Shown piece by piece: positions 44,201 to 53,042 of a stretch of DNA of 64,000 bases; positions within the stretch are counted from its first letter, which is position 1, and every line of letters begins with the position of its first letter. Origin of the DNA: Micromonospora endolithica (GTDB lineage: Bacteria; Actinomycetota; Actinomycetes; Mycobacteriales; Micromonosporaceae); NCBI RefSeq assembly GCF_003626595.1, contig NZ_RBAK01000003.1:124001-188000 (forward strand), written 5' to 3'. The position numbers and the translations under genes are program-made. The notes under the pieces were generated by a model. It was not told where the DNA came from. It was given only the letters and a program-made list of their open reading frames with translations, and made no database searches.

Positions 44201-45620
44201 GCTCGCCCACGAACTCCAGGAACAGTCGGCGGAGTTGCAGCGCACCAACGCCGAGCTGGAGGAGAAGGCCACGCTGCTGTCGGAGCAGAAGGGCAACATC
44301 GAGACGAAGAACCGGGAGATCGAACTGGCCCGGCTCGGCCTGGAGGAGAAGGCGCAGCAGCTCACCCGCGCCTCGGCGTACAAGTCGGAGTTCCTGGCCA
44401 ACATGAGCCACGAGCTGCGTACGCCGCTGAACTCCCTGCTCCTGCTGGCCCGGCTGCTGGTGGAGAACTCGGAGCGGAACCTCACCCCGAAGCAGATCGA
44501 GTTCGCCCGCACCATCCACGGCTCCGGATCGGACCTGCTGCGCCTGATCGACGACATCCTGGACCTGTCCAAGATCGAGGCGGGTCGGATGGACGTCGAG
44601 CCGACCGAGATCCGGTTCGACGAGATCCGCGGCTACGTCGAGCAGGCGTTCGCGCCGCAGGCCGAGGAGAAGGGCCTGGACTTCCAGGTACGGGTGAGCA
44701 AGGACCTGCCGCCGGCGCTGGTCACCGACGCCCAGCGGTTGCAGCAGATCCTGCGCAACCTGCTCTCCAACGCGGTGAAGTTCACCGACGACGGCGCGGT
44801 GACGCTGCGGATCGCCCCGGCGCCGGAGAACACCGTCTTCGACGTGCCGGCGCTGACCAACGCGCGTCAGGTCATCGCTTTCACCGTGATCGACACCGGC
44901 ATCGGCGTCTCGGACGACAAGCTGTCGATCATCTTCGAGGCGTTCCAGCAGGCCGACGGCACCACCAGCCGCCGGTACGGCGGCACCGGTCTGGGGCTGT
45001 CGATCAGTCGGGACCTGGCCCGGCTGCTGGGCGGGTCGATCAGCGTCTCGTCGGCACCCGGCCAGGGCTCGACGTTCACCCTCTTCGTACCCGATGTGCT
45101 GGCCCCGGACGCGGTGGTGTCGCCGGCGGCGCCCTCCCCGCAGCGGGCCGGGCTGCCCTCGTCGCTGCTGATGCCGCCGATGGAGCTGCTGCCGCAGGCG
45201 GCGGAGGCGCCGGCCAGCCGACAGTTGGACGGGGCGACCGTGCTGATCGTGGACGACGACGTCCGGAACGTCTTCGCGCTCACCAGCGCATTGGAACTGC
45301 ACGGGATGACCGTGTTGTACTCGGACAACGGGGCGGACGGTGTCCGCCTGCTGGCCGAGCACCCGGAGGTGGACATCGTGCTGATGGACGCCATGATGCC
45401 CGACCAGGACGGCTACGAGACGACCCGGCAGATCCGGCGCAACCACCGCTTCGCGGACCTGCCGATCGTCTTCCTGACCGCGAAGGCGATGCCCGGTGAC
45501 CGGGAGTCGGCGCTGGCGGCCGGGGGCAGCGACTACATCACCAAACCCGTCGACCTGGACGAGCTGATCGAGCTGATGTCCTCCTGGATCAGCGGCAGCC
45601 GGAACAAGGAGAGTTCGTGA
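41250..45620 (+). CDS. Hybrid histidine kinase with seven HAMP repeats
   Basis: 1,456 residues, no membrane segment. After an N-terminal HAMP-like segment come seven tandem 92-residue units, each [19 protein letters not shown], then GTW-K/R-DLT, then [11 protein letters not shown]. Then a GAF domain (~810-960), a coiled coil, HisKA with His1054 ([10 protein letters not shown]), HATPase_c ([36 protein letters not shown]) and a C-terminal REC domain with Asp1380 (VLMDAMMPD). The architecture is that of group III hybrid kinases (fungal Nik1/Os-1, which sense osmotic stress) and their bacterial relatives. Two ATGs abut (41247, 41250), RBS CGAGGG. The following response regulator overlaps by four bases. 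Confidence 0.92.
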   Translation: MTTAKQSVTADQSAPDHEQVLVELTEALRRVRQGDLKVRLPRRAGRAGEVADAFNEVVSLQERQYLDLRRISRIVGRDGRLTERLDDEGLDGTWAEGQRAINSLIDDLGRPTTEIARVIVAVADGDLSQHMALEIDGRPLRGEYLRIGRTVNTMVDQLSSFSNEVTRVAREVGTEGKLGGQADVRGVAGTWKDLTDSVNTMASNLTGQVRSISQVATAVAKGDLSQKITVSARGEVAELADTMNSLTDTLRLFAEQVTRVAREVGTEGKLGGQAEVPGVAGTWKDLTDNVNSMASNLTSQVRNIAQVSTAVAKGDLSQKITVAAQGEILELKDTVNTMVDQLSSFADEVTRVAREVGIEGKLGGQAQVRGVSGTWRDLTENVNQLAGNLTSQVRNISQVSTAVAKGDLSQKITVDAQGEILELKNTVNTMVDQLSSFADEVTRVAREVGTEGKLGGQAQVKGVSGTWRDLTDNVNSMASNLTSQVRNIASVTTAVAKGDLSQKITVDARGEILELKSTVNTMVDQLSSFADEVTRVAREVGTEGKLGGQAQVRGVAGTWRDLTDNVNSMASNLTAQVRNIAQVSTAVAKGDLSQKITVDAQGEILELKSTVNTMVDQLSSFADEVTRVAREVGTEGKLGGQAQVKGVSGTWRDLTDNVNSMASNLTSQVRNIASVTTAVAKGDLGQKITVDAQGEILELKNTVNTMVDQLSSFADEVTRVAREVGIEGKLGGQAQVKGVSGTWRDLTENVNQLASTLTTQLRAISQVSTSVTRGDLTQRIAVKAQGEVAELKDNINQMIVTLRETTKKNAEQGWLDSNLARIGGLLQGQRDLGEVCRMIMMEVTPLVDAQLGAFFLADNDEGSVRLRLTASYGYVARGHDVTFGPGEGLVGQTALSRRTIRVSAAPDGRLTLRSGLADTPPADLVVLPVLFEGELLGVIEFASVAAFSGLHLSFLERLVLTIGVAVNTIQANRRTEELLAQSQRLAHELQEQSAELQRTNAELEEKATLLSEQKGNIETKNREIELARLGLEEKAQQLTRASAYKSEFLANMSHELRTPLNSLLLLARLLVENSERNLTPKQIEFARTIHGSGSDLLRLIDDILDLSKIEAGRMDVEPTEIRFDEIRGYVEQAFAPQAEEKGLDFQVRVSKDLPPALVTDAQRLQQILRNLLSNAVKFTDDGAVTLRIAPAPENTVFDVPALTNARQVIAFTVIDTGIGVSDDKLSIIFEAFQQADGTTSRRYGGTGLGLSISRDLARLLGGSISVSSAPGQGSTFTLFVPDVLAPDAVVSPAAPSPQRAGLPSSLLMPPMELLPQAAEAPASRQLDGATVLIVDDDVRNVFALTSALELHGMTVLYSDNGADGVRLLAEHPEVDIVLMDAMMPDQDGYETTRQIRRNHRFADLPIVFLTAKAMPGDRESALAAGGSDYITKPVDLDELIELMSSWISGSRNKESS
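41739..43670 (+). repeat. Seven tandem 276-bp repeats in the kinase gene
   Basis: Units start at 41739, 42015, 42291, 42567, 42843, 43119 and 43395, all exactly 276 bases apart. Units 3 to 6 are almost identical at nucleotide level (for example the run from TCGTCGTTCGCCGACGAGGT onward), beyond what protein conservation requires, suggesting recent duplication or gene conversion. Confidence 0.95.
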
Positions 45621-46174
45621 CTCAGATCGCCAAGGCGTTGCTCGTGGACGACCGACGGGAGAACCTGATGGCCCTGGAGGCGATCCTCCAGGGCCTGCCG
45701 GTCCAGTCGGTGGCGGTCGAGAGCGGCGAAGCGGCGCTTAAGCAGCTCCTGGTCGACGACTTCGCGGTGATCCTGCTCGACGCCCAGATGCCCGACATGG
45801 ACGGATTCGAGACGGCCAGTCACATCAAACGCCGGGAACGCACCCGGCACGTGCCGATCATCTTCCTCACCGCCGCCGACCGGGACGCGCAGCTCGCGCT
45901 CCGGGGCTACGCGGTGGGCGCGGTCGACTACCTCACCAAGCCGTTCGACCCGTGGGTGCTGCGGGCCAAGGTGTCCGTCTTCGTCGAGCTGTGGGTCAAG
46001 ACCCGGCAGCTCGCCGCCCAGTCGGACCTGGTCCGCGAGCGCGACGCCCAGTGGCGGGTGCTCACCGACGCGGTCGACGAGGCCACCACCCTGCTCCGCG
46101 CCGGCGACGACCCGGACGCCCGGGACCGCGCGGTGGAACTCCTCGAACAGGCCCGCTGGGGCAGCACCGCCTGA
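45617..46174 (+). CDS. Response regulator (single REC domain with helical tail)
   Basis: 185 residues. REC domain 1-~125: KALLVDDRRENL (acidic pair), acceptor Asp in VILLDAQMPDMDG, Thr in IFLTA and Lys in YLTKPFDP. A ~55-residue helical tail follows (LAAQSDLVRERDAQWRVLTDAVDEATTLL) without a DNA-binding motif, so output is probably by protein contact. GTG start with a four-base overlap with the hybrid kinase. It could be the second phosphate acceptor in a relay or a feedback element. Confidence 0.9.
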   Translation: MTQIAKALLVDDRRENLMALEAILQGLPVQSVAVESGEAALKQLLVDDFAVILLDAQMPDMDGFETASHIKRRERTRHVPIIFLTAADRDAQLALRGYAVGAVDYLTKPFDPWVLRAKVSVFVELWVKTRQLAAQSDLVRERDAQWRVLTDAVDEATTLLRAGDDPDARDRAVELLEQARWGSTA

Positions 46175-46181
46175 ACCGAGG

Positions 46182-46517
46182 TCAGGTGGTGGGGGACTCG
46201 TTGCGGATCATCAGGGCCGAGCGGAGGCCGGTGATGTCCAGCACGCGGAGCAGGAAGTCGCCCACATTGGTGAGGACCAGCAGGCACTGGGCGTGGCTGG
46301 CCTTGCGGCTGAGCACCACGAGGGTGCCCAGGCCCTGCGAGTCGCAGAAGGTGACCCCGGCCAGGTCGAGCACGATCCGGGGTGGGGGGTCGGCCAGCAC
46401 CTCGTTGACGACCGTCGACAGTTGGGCGGCCGTGAGCATGTCGATCTCACCGGCGAGGCGAAGCACGGCTTCGTCTCCGGTCCGGTGTACGGTGATGGAC
46501 AGTTCGGCACGATCCAC
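46182..46517 (-). CDS. STAS-domain anti-sigma factor antagonist
   Basis: 111 residues, one STAS domain. Acceptor Ser60 in TFCDSQGLGTLVVL; the loop VTFCDS is typical of RsbV/SpoIIAA. It is convergent with the hybrid kinase operon (7 bases between the ends) and is a likely substrate for the kinase-like domain and the phosphatase encoded at 38988. Confidence 0.88.
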   Translation of the reverse strand: MDRAELSITVHRTGDEAVLRLAGEIDMLTAAQLSTVVNEVLADPPPRIVLDLAGVTFCDSQGLGTLVVLSRKASHAQCLLVLTNVGDFLLRVLDITGLRSALMIRNESPTT

Positions 46518-46730
46518 CCGGCCAGCCTAGCGCGATCTCGTGACGCGGGCCTGTCGAGGCGCGGTGCCGAGCGTCATGGCGGCGGAACCCGAGGTGATCA
46601 GCCCGGACCTTCCCGAGCCTCCCCGGCGCGTTCGACCGGCGGGTCGGCCACCGGCTCGGGGTGAGACTGGTAACCCCTGCTGCGGGGTGGCTGCCGATTC
46701 GCCGTCCGACGCTGACACAATGGCGGCATC
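46518..46730. other. Intergenic region upstream of hemL
   Basis: 213 bases with no gene. The right end contains CACAAT (46716-46721) about 10 bases before the GTG of hemL, a possible -10 box. I looked for riboswitch-like folds and saw none that I can support. Confidence 0.4.
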
Positions 46731-48068
46731 GTGACCGATATGTTTCCCGCCGGATCCGGCCGCTACCCGGCCGACGCGCCGGCCTCCGAGGCCCTGTTCG
46801 ACCGCGCCACGGCCATCGTGCCGGGCGGGGTGAACTCCCCCGTGCGCGCGTTCCGTGCCGTCGGCGGCACCCCGCGCTTCATGGTCCGGGGGGAGGGGCC
46901 CTGGATGTACGACGCCGACGGGCGACGCTACGTCGACCTGGTGTGCTCCTGGGGGCCGCTCATCCTCGGGCACGCCCACCCGGAGGTGGTGGACGCCGTC
47001 CGGGAGGCCGCCACGAAGGGCACCAGCTTCGGCACCCCGACGCCCGGTGAGGTCGAGCTGGCGGCCGAGATCGTCGACCGCACGCCGGTCGAGCAGGTTC
47101 GCCTGGTCAACTCGGGCACCGAGGCGACGATGTCGGCGATCCGGCTGGCCCGCGGCTTCACCGGTCGCGCCAAGATCGTCAAGTTCGCGGGTTGCTACCA
47201 CGGCCACTCCGACGGGCTGCTCGCCGCCGCCGGCTCCGGCGTGGCCACCCTCGGCCTGCCCGACTCGCCCGGTGTGACCGGCGCGGCGGCCGGCGACACC
47301 ATCGTCCTGCCATACAACGACATCGCCGCCGTGGAGGCCGCCTTCGCGGCCGAGGGGCAGCACATCGCCGCCGTCATCACCGAGGCCGCCGCCGGGAACA
47401 TGGGCGTGGTCGCCCCCCGCGACGGCTTCAACCAGCGGCTCGCCACGATCGCCCACGCGTACGGCGCGCTGCTCATCGTCGACGAGGTGATGACCGGCTT
47501 CCGGGTGTCCCGCGCCGGGTGGCACGGCCTCGACGCCTCCGACGCCGACCTGTGGACGTACGGCAAGGTCATGGGGGGTGGCCTGCCCGCCGCGGCGTTC
47601 GGCGGACGCGCGGAGGTCATGTCCCGACTGGCTCCCGCCGGCCCGGTCTACCAGGCCGGCACGCTCTCCGGTAACCCGCTGGCCTGCGCCGCCGGCCTGG
47701 CCACGCTGCGGCTGGCCGACGACGCGCTCTACCGGAAGCTCGACGACACGGCCGCCGTCGTGGGCAAGCTGGCCGCCGACGCGCTGGCCGCCGCCGGGGT
47801 GCCACACCGGCTGTCGTACGCGGGCAGCATGTTCTCGATCTTCTTCACCGACGCCGACGTGGTCGACTACGACAGCGCCCGCACCCAGCAGGTGCCCGCG
47901 TTCAAGGGGTTCTTCCACGCGATGCTCGCCGCCGGCGTCTACCTGCCGCCGAGCGCGTTCGAATCGTGGTTCGTGTCGGCGGCGATCGACGACGCCGCTC
48001 TGGAGCAGATCGCCGCGGCGCTTCCGGCGGCGGCGAACGCGGCGGCAGCGGCGGGCAACGGGGGGTAA
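46731..48068 (+). CDS. hemL: Glutamate-1-semialdehyde 2,1-aminomutase
   Basis: 445 residues. PLP-dependent class III fold: SPVRAF near the start (with [19 protein letters not shown]), the [15 protein letters not shown] motif, the DEVMTGFR box, and the Schiff-base Lys in [17 protein letters not shown]. It converts glutamate-1-semialdehyde to 5-aminolevulinate in the C5 haem pathway. GTG start. It leads the operon hemL-phosphatase-ccs, so haem supply and cytochrome c maturation are co-expressed; mycobacteria keep the same gene order. Length is usual. Confidence 0.95.
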   Translation: MTDMFPAGSGRYPADAPASEALFDRATAIVPGGVNSPVRAFRAVGGTPRFMVRGEGPWMYDADGRRYVDLVCSWGPLILGHAHPEVVDAVREAATKGTSFGTPTPGEVELAAEIVDRTPVEQVRLVNSGTEATMSAIRLARGFTGRAKIVKFAGCYHGHSDGLLAAAGSGVATLGLPDSPGVTGAAAGDTIVLPYNDIAAVEAAFAAEGQHIAAVITEAAAGNMGVVAPRDGFNQRLATIAHAYGALLIVDEVMTGFRVSRAGWHGLDASDADLWTYGKVMGGGLPAAAFGGRAEVMSRLAPAGPVYQAGTLSGNPLACAAGLATLRLADDALYRKLDDTAAVVGKLAADALAAAGVPHRLSYAGSMFSIFFTDADVVDYDSARTQQVPAFKGFFHAMLAAGVYLPPSAFESWFVSAAIDDAALEQIAAALPAAANAAAAAGNGG

Positions 48069-48718
48069 TGGTGAGCAAGACGGTGGTCCACGTGCTGCGG
48101 CACGGCGAGGTGTACAACCCCGGCCAGATCCTCTACGGCCGGTTGCCCGGTTTCCGGCTGTCCGAGTTGGGCGTGCAGATGGCCAAGGCCGCCGCCCAGG
48201 GGCTCGCCGAGCGGACCGTGGTGCACGTGGTGGCCAGCCCGCTGGAGCGCGCCCAGCAGACCGCCGAGCCGATCGCGGCCCAGTTCGGGCTGTCGGTCGG
48301 GGTGGACGAGCGGCTGATCGAGAGCGCCAACTGGTTCGAGGGCAAGAAGGTGTCCCCCGGGGACGGGTCGTTCCGCGATCCGCGCAACTGGTGGGTGCTG
48401 CGGGACCCGGTCACGCCGTCCTGGGGTGAGGCGTACCGGGCCATCGCCGAGCGGATGTTCGCCGCCCTGCACGCCGCCCGGGTGGCCGCGGAGGGGCGCG
48501 AGGCGGTGCTGGTCTCCCACCAGCTGCCGATCTGGACGCTGCGCCGGTACGTCGAACGCAAGCGGCTCTGGCACGACCCGCGGCGGCGGCAGTGCGGCCT
48601 GGCCAGCCTCACCTCCTTCCACTTCGACGGGGCCAAGGTCGTCGGCATCGGCTACTCCGAGCCGGCCGCGCACCTGGTCAACCTGTCGCCGACCGCCCGG
48701 ACGGCCAAGGGAGCCTGA
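48068..48718 (+). CDS. Histidine phosphatase family protein (phosphoglycerate mutase-like)
   Basis: 216 residues. The catalytic RHG motif is at residues 11-13, with the second half of the active site in ASPLERAQQTAEP and LVSHQLPIW. It starts with TAATG overlap at the hemL stop. The same gene lies at this place in mycobacteria between hemL and the ccs genes; its substrate is not known. A specific role in haem or cytochrome maturation is a guess from position. Confidence 0.88.
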   Translation: MVSKTVVHVLRHGEVYNPGQILYGRLPGFRLSELGVQMAKAAAQGLAERTVVHVVASPLERAQQTAEPIAAQFGLSVGVDERLIESANWFEGKKVSPGDGSFRDPRNWWVLRDPVTPSWGEAYRAIAERMFAALHAARVAAEGREAVLVSHQLPIWTLRRYVERKRLWHDPRRRQCGLASLTSFHFDGAKVVGIGYSEPAAHLVNLSPTARTAKGA

Positions 48719-48719
48719 C

Positions 48720-49295
48720 ATGAACGCCCGGAGGTGGACCGCCGGTCTGCTCGCCACCGTCGCCGCGGTGGCGCTGAGCGCCTGCTCCGCGAAGAACGCG
48801 GAGGAGACCTGCGCCACCTCCGGTGGCATCGTCGAGTGCGCCCCCGACCAGCGGTCGGCACCCCCGAAGCTCGCCGGTGAACTGCTCACCGGCGGCGACC
48901 ACGACGTCGCCCGGGACCGGGGGCAGGTGGTGGTGGTCAACTTCTGGGGATCCTGGTGCAACCCGTGCCGGGCCGAGGCGGACGACCTGGAAGCCACCTA
49001 CCAGCAGACCAAGGGCACCGGGGTGACGTTCCTCGGCATCAACGTCCAGGACAACCGGGACAAGGCCAAGGCGTTCGAGCGGGGCTTCGGAATCACCTAC
49101 CCGAGCCTCTTCGACCCGGGTAGCAAGCTGGCGCTCGCCCTGGACATCCCGCCGAACACCATCCCGGCCACCCTCGTGCTGGACCGGGAGGGCCGGATCG
49201 CCGCGGTGATCCGGGCCGCGGTCACCCGGGAGGGCCTCCAGCCGATCGTCGAGCGGATCGCCGCGGAGTCACCCGCACCGACCGGCGAACGCTGA
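48720..49295 (+). CDS. TlpA/ResA-like thiol-disulfide oxidoreductase, lipoprotein
   Basis: 191 residues. Signal peptide with lipobox LSAC (Cys22), then a thioredoxin fold with the WCNPC active site (Cys80, Cys83) in NFWGSWCNPC and the cis-Pro in NTIPATLVLD. It reduces the haem-binding cysteines of apocytochrome c on the outer face, drawing electrons from CcdA. It ends one base into the ccdA start (TGATG). Confidence 0.9.
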   Translation: MNARRWTAGLLATVAAVALSACSAKNAEETCATSGGIVECAPDQRSAPPKLAGELLTGGDHDVARDRGQVVVVNFWGSWCNPCRAEADDLEATYQQTKGTGVTFLGINVQDNRDKAKAFERGFGITYPSLFDPGSKLALALDIPPNTIPATLVLDREGRIAAVIRAAVTREGLQPIVERIAAESPAPTGER

Positions 49296-50203
49296 TGGGC
49301 GAGACCTTCGGCCAGCTCGCCGAGTCCGGCCCGCTGCTGCTCGCCATCGGGGCGGCGGCGCTGGCCGGTCTGGTCAGCTTCCTGTCCCCGTGCGTGCTGC
49401 CGTTGATGCCCGGCTACCTGTCGTACGTCACCGGCCTGGCCGGCGCCGACCTCGACGGCCGCCGTGAAAGGAAGGGCCCCCTATTAACGCCTGGTGTAGA
49501 GGAAGGGTCCCTTCCTAACGGCGCGGGCGGGGACGGCGCGGGCGGGGACGGCGCGGGCGGGGACGGCGGCGGCGGGGGTGGCGTGGCCGTGCGGGAGCGG
49601 GTGGGCCGCGCCGGCGTGGCCGCCGTCAAGGGGCGGGTGCTGGCCGGGACGCTGTTGTTCATCGCCGGCTTCACCGTCGTCTTCACCGCCACCGCGATCC
49701 TGTTCACCAGCTTCGGCCGGGTCTTCTTCCAGCACGAGCGCCTGCTGGAGGTGGTCATCGGCTCGCTGATCGTGCTCCTCGGCCTCGGCTACCTCGGCCT
49801 GGTGCCGGGCATGCAGCGGGAGTTCCGGATCGGCTGGCTGCCGTCCGCCGGCCTGCTCGGCGCGCCGGTCCTCGGGGCGGTGTTCGCGCTCAGCTGGGTG
49901 CCGTGCACCGGCCCGACCCTCGCCGCGGTGGTCGGCATGGCCACCACCAGCGGGCAGACCGACCGGGCCGTGGTGCTCGCCGTGGCGTACTGCCTCGGGC
50001 TGGGGATACCGTTCGTCGTCTTCGGGTTGGGCTTCCAGCGCCTGCTCGGAGTCTTCCGCGCCGTCCGGCGCAACAGTCGCTGGGTCACCCGGATCGGTGG
50101 TGCCCTGCTGATCCTGATCGGGCTGGCCCTGGTCACCGGCGGGTGGACCAACGTGGTGATCTGGTTGCAGACCACCTTCGGGGTGGGTGAGGTGAGCATC
50201 TGA
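49295..50203 (+). CDS. ccdA: Cytochrome c biogenesis protein CcdA, with repeat-derived insert
   Basis: 302 residues. The CcdA membrane fold: SFLSPCVLPLMPGYLSYVTG at the first helix (Cys33) and ALSWVPCTGPTLAAVVG in the second half provide the redox Cys pair; six membrane segments in all. Between helices 1 and 2, residues 58-75 are encoded by repeat copy G and residues ~76-96 by an adjoining GAGGD tandem tract; neither is part of the family. The insert lies in a polar loop, which may be tolerated. CcdA passes electrons to the TlpA-like protein. Confidence 0.92.
   Translation: MGETFGQLAESGPLLLAIGAAALAGLVSFLSPCVLPLMPGYLSYVTGLAGADLDGRRERKGPLLTPGVEEGSLPNGAGGDGAGGDGAGGDGGGGGGVAVRERVGRAGVAAVKGRVLAGTLLFIAGFTVVFTATAILFTSFGRVFFQHERLLEVVIGSLIVLLGLGYLGLVPGMQREFRIGWLPSAGLLGAPVLGAVFALSWVPCTGPTLAAVVGMATTSGQTDRAVVLAVAYCLGLGIPFVVFGLGFQRLLGVFRAVRRNSRWVTRIGGALLILIGLALVTGGWTNVVIWLQTTFGVGEVSI
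49467..49519 (+). repeat. Interspersed repeat copy G, inside ccdA
   Basis: The element (AGGAAGGGCCCC, CGCCTGGTGTAG, CCCTTCCTAAC) is read in frame by ccdA without a stop; the TAA that begins most copies is AAA here. The encoded peptide runs GPLLTPGVEEGSLPN. Confidence 0.92.
49520..49575 (+). repeat. 15-bp tandem repeat next to repeat copy G
   Basis: Three perfect units of GGCGCGGGCGGGGAC followed by a GGC-rich run. Each unit codes for GAGGD, so length changes keep the ccdA frame. Confidence 0.92.
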
Positions 50204-51858
50204 TGACCGTCGTGGACGAACGGCCGGCGGCGCCGGCCGAGGCACCCCGACGCCGCCCGAACCGGCTGCTGGCGCTGCTGCGCAACTCGTGGCGGCAGCT
50301 CACCAGCATGCGTACCGCGTTGGTGTTGCTCTTCCTGCTCGCGGTCGCCGCCATCCCCGGTTCGGTGCTGCCCCAGCGCGGGGTGAACCCGGAGGACGTC
50401 CGCGACTACTTCGTCGCGCACCCCGACCTGGCCCCGTTGCTGGACCGGATCGGCGCGTTCGAGGCGTTCGGCTCGGTGTGGTTCTCCGCGATCTACGTGC
50501 TGCTGTTCACGTCGTTGATCGGCTGCATCGCCCCCCGGCTGCGTGACCACGCGCGGGCGCTGCGGTCGAAGCCGCCGGTCGCGCCGAAGCGGCTGGACCG
50601 GCTGCCGCAGCACGCGGTGTTCGCCGTTCCGGACGGTGGTGTGGAGGCGATCGCCGCGGCACTGCGTCGGCGACGGTGGCGGGTGGTCGTCCGGGGCGAC
50701 GAGGTGTCCGCCGAGAAGGGCTACCTGAAGGAGACCGGCAACCTGCTCTTCCACTCCTCGCTGGTGGTGGTGCTGGTCGGCGTGGCGCTCGGCTCCTGGT
50801 ACGGGTGGAGCGGCAACCGCCTGCTGGTCACCGGGGCGGACAACTCGTTCTGCAACACCCAGCAGCAGTACGCCGAGACGAAGTTCGGGCCCCGCGTCGA
50901 CAGCGCCGACCTGCCGCCGTTCTGCCTCCAACTCGACGACTTCGAGGCGCGGTTCCTGGAGTCCAACGGCCAGCCGCGGTTCTTCGACGCGAAGGTCACG
51001 GTCGAGGAGGACGGCGGTACGCCCCGGCAGGAGAGCTTCTCGGTCAACTCTCCGCTGCGGCTGGACGGGGCGAACGTCTACCTGCTCGGCCACGGATACA
51101 CGCCGCTGATCCGGTACACCGACCGGTTCGGGGTCACCCAGATCAGCGACAAACCGTTCCTGAGCACCGGCGACATCGGGCTGACCGGTGAGGGCCTGGC
51201 CGACTTCCCGGACGCCAACGTCGACCCGGCCACCGGGAAGCGGGACCCGAACCTCCAGGTGGCCTTCTCCGGCCTGTACCTGCCGACCGCGCCGCAGGAA
51301 GCGCCGTTCGTCCGGTCCGAGTTCCCGACCGAGCGCAACCCGATGCTCAACCTGGTCGCGTACCGGGGCAACCTGGGCCTGGACGCCGGCATCCCCGGTT
51401 CGGTGTACGAGCTGGACCAGCGGCAGGTGACCGCCGGCAAGGTCAAGGAGGTCGGCGCGAAGCTGCTGAAGAAGGGCGAGACCTGGACGCTGGACGACGG
51501 CACGACCGTCGAGTTCCTGGACACCGTCCCGTACATCGTGCTGTCGGTGCGGTACGACCCCGGCTCCACGCCGCTGCTGTTCGCCTCCGGATTCCTGCTG
51601 GTCGGCCTGATGGGCTCCCTCTTCGTACGCCGTCGCCGGGTCTTCTTCCGGGTGGCCGGCGCCGACCCCGCGGGTGGATCTCCGACGGACGGTAGTAGTT
51701 TGGTCGAGGCCGGTGGCCTGCCGCGCACCGACCACCCCGGGTTCGCCGACGAGTTCGCGTCCCTCGTCGCCGCCGTCGGCGGCACCGAGGCGCGGGACCA
51801 GCGGGACGGGGCCGGTCGCGACGACGACCGGACCGCACCGCGAGAAGGAGCCGAGTGA
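50203..51858 (+). CDS. resB: Cytochrome c biogenesis protein ResB (CcsB-like)
   Basis: 551 residues. Three early membrane helices and a fourth near the C-terminus enclose a large extracytoplasmic domain, the normal ResB layout. Characteristic sequence: WRQLTSMRTALVLLFLLAVAAIPGSVLPQ at the first helix, EKGYLKETGNLLFHSSLVVVL before the domain (with the conserved His), and the last helix LLFASGFLLVGLMGSLFVRRRR. A ~80-residue cytoplasmic tail of low complexity follows. With CcsB it forms the System II cytochrome c synthetase. Confidence 0.92.
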   Translation: MTVVDERPAAPAEAPRRRPNRLLALLRNSWRQLTSMRTALVLLFLLAVAAIPGSVLPQRGVNPEDVRDYFVAHPDLAPLLDRIGAFEAFGSVWFSAIYVLLFTSLIGCIAPRLRDHARALRSKPPVAPKRLDRLPQHAVFAVPDGGVEAIAAALRRRRWRVVVRGDEVSAEKGYLKETGNLLFHSSLVVVLVGVALGSWYGWSGNRLLVTGADNSFCNTQQQYAETKFGPRVDSADLPPFCLQLDDFEARFLESNGQPRFFDAKVTVEEDGGTPRQESFSVNSPLRLDGANVYLLGHGYTPLIRYTDRFGVTQISDKPFLSTGDIGLTGEGLADFPDANVDPATGKRDPNLQVAFSGLYLPTAPQEAPFVRSEFPTERNPMLNLVAYRGNLGLDAGIPGSVYELDQRQVTAGKVKEVGAKLLKKGETWTLDDGTTVEFLDTVPYIVLSVRYDPGSTPLLFASGFLLVGLMGSLFVRRRRVFFRVAGADPAGGSPTDGSSLVEAGGLPRTDHPGFADEFASLVAAVGGTEARDQRDGAGRDDDRTAPREGAE

Positions 51859-52832
51859 TGTCCGCACTCTCCGACCAGCTGGTGACGTTCGCGATCCTGG
51901 CGTACCTGGTCGCCATGATCAGCCACGCCGTGGAGTACGCGCTCGGCAACGCCCGTGCCCGCGCGGTGGCCGCGCCCGCCCGCGAGCTGGTCGGCGCCGG
52001 CGTCGGTGCGCCCGGGGGGACCACCGACGCGCAGGTGCCGGCCGCGCCGACCGCCGCCGAGCGGACCGCGGCGCGGGCCCGGCTCGGCGGCCGGATCGCC
52101 GTCGGCGCCACCGCGGTGGCCGCCCTGCTGCATCTGGCGGCCCTGGTCACCCGCGGCCTGGCCGCCGACCGGATGCCCTGGGGCAACATGTACGAGTTCG
52201 TGCTGACGGTCTCGTTCATCGGGGCCGCCGGCTGGCTGGCGGTGCTGTGGAAGCGTCCGTCGCTGCGCCGCCTCGGGCTGTTCCTGACGCTGGTGATGGT
52301 GCTGCTGCTGGCCACCGCCGAGCTGGTGCTCTACACCCCGATCGTGCCGCTGGTCCCGGCGCTCAACTCGTACTGGTTCGTCATCCACGTCTCGACCATC
52401 GTGTTCAGTTCCGGCATCTTCCTGCTCGGCGTGGTGCCCGCCGTCGCGTACCTGATGCGCGCCGGCTGGGAGCAGGGTCGGCGCAGCTTCCCGTACACCC
52501 TCGCGAAGCGGATGCCGGACGCGGCGGCGCTGGAGCGGCTGACCTTCGTGCTGCACGCCTTCGCCTTCCCGGTCTTCACCTTCGCGGTGATCGCGGGCGC
52601 GATCTGGGCCGAGGCGGCCTGGGGCCGGCCGTGGGGCTGGGACCCGAAGGAGACCTGGGCGTTCATCTCCTGGGTGGTGTACGCCGGCTACCTGCACGCG
52701 CGGGCCACGCCGAGCGTCCGGCGCAACGTGGCGACCTGGCTCGCGGTGCTCGGCTTCCTCACCGTGCTGATGAACCTGTTCGGCGTGAACATCTTCTTCG
52801 AGGGCCTGCACTCGTACGGCGGCCTGGACTGA
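51858..52832 (+). CDS. ccsB: Cytochrome c synthetase subunit CcsB (CcsA-type, haem handling)
   Basis: 324 residues. Eight or so membrane segments with the haem-handling WWD-type domain WGWDPKETWAFISWVVYAGYLHAR at ~270-293 and conserved histidines (SHAVEYAL at helix 1, VIHVSTIVF, VLHAFAFPV). It carries and presents haem to apocytochrome c together with ResB. The ATG is within ATGA of the ResB stop, with AAGGAG seven bases upstream. A soluble insert (~35-70) lies after helix 1. Confidence 0.93.
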   Translation: MSALSDQLVTFAILAYLVAMISHAVEYALGNARARAVAAPARELVGAGVGAPGGTTDAQVPAAPTAAERTAARARLGGRIAVGATAVAALLHLAALVTRGLAADRMPWGNMYEFVLTVSFIGAAGWLAVLWKRPSLRRLGLFLTLVMVLLLATAELVLYTPIVPLVPALNSYWFVIHVSTIVFSSGIFLLGVVPAVAYLMRAGWEQGRRSFPYTLAKRMPDAAALERLTFVLHAFAFPVFTFAVIAGAIWAEAAWGRPWGWDPKETWAFISWVVYAGYLHARATPSVRRNVATWLAVLGFLTVLMNLFGVNIFFEGLHSYGGLD

Positions 52833-52841
52833 CCGGTGCCG

Positions 52842-53042
52842 CTACGCGGGCGGCGTACGACGCCCGCGAAGGGTCTCGCTCACCCGCAGGGTGATCTGGT
52901 ACGCGACCTCCGGCACGTCGGCCAGCTCGATCCGCTCCGACCGCAGGGCGAGTTGGGCGTGCAGTTCGCGGGCGACGGCGTCCCGGAGTTCGACCTGTAG
53001 CGGTGACAGCCCGTCCGGGTCGCCGACAACGTACGCGTCCAT
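52842..53042 (-). CDS. Small conserved hypothetical protein
   Basis: 66 residues, helical, without membrane segment. Repeats of Val/Leu and Glu/Arg (LRDAVARELHAQLALR, VAYQITLRVSETLRG) suggest an amphipathic helix pair. The start is placed at the ATG of MDAYVVGDPDG because GAGGG lies nine bases upstream. Function unknown. It is convergent with ccsB and only nine bases away. Confidence 0.6.
   Translation of the reverse strand: MDAYVVGDPDGLSPLQVELRDAVARELHAQLALRSERIELADVPEVAYQITLRVSETLRGRRTPPA

Noticed and set aside
41073..45446. Very long open frame antisense to the HAMP-repeat kinase, continuous with the PP2C gene
   Set aside because: It is the GC-skewed shadow of the kinase gene: its composition is His/Arg/Gly/Leu-rich without domains, and the PP2C gene has its own RBS and GTG start at 41072.
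46518..46730. Riboswitch or attenuator upstream of hemL
   Set aside because: I saw no known aptamer core or convincing terminator/antiterminator pair in the 213 bases.
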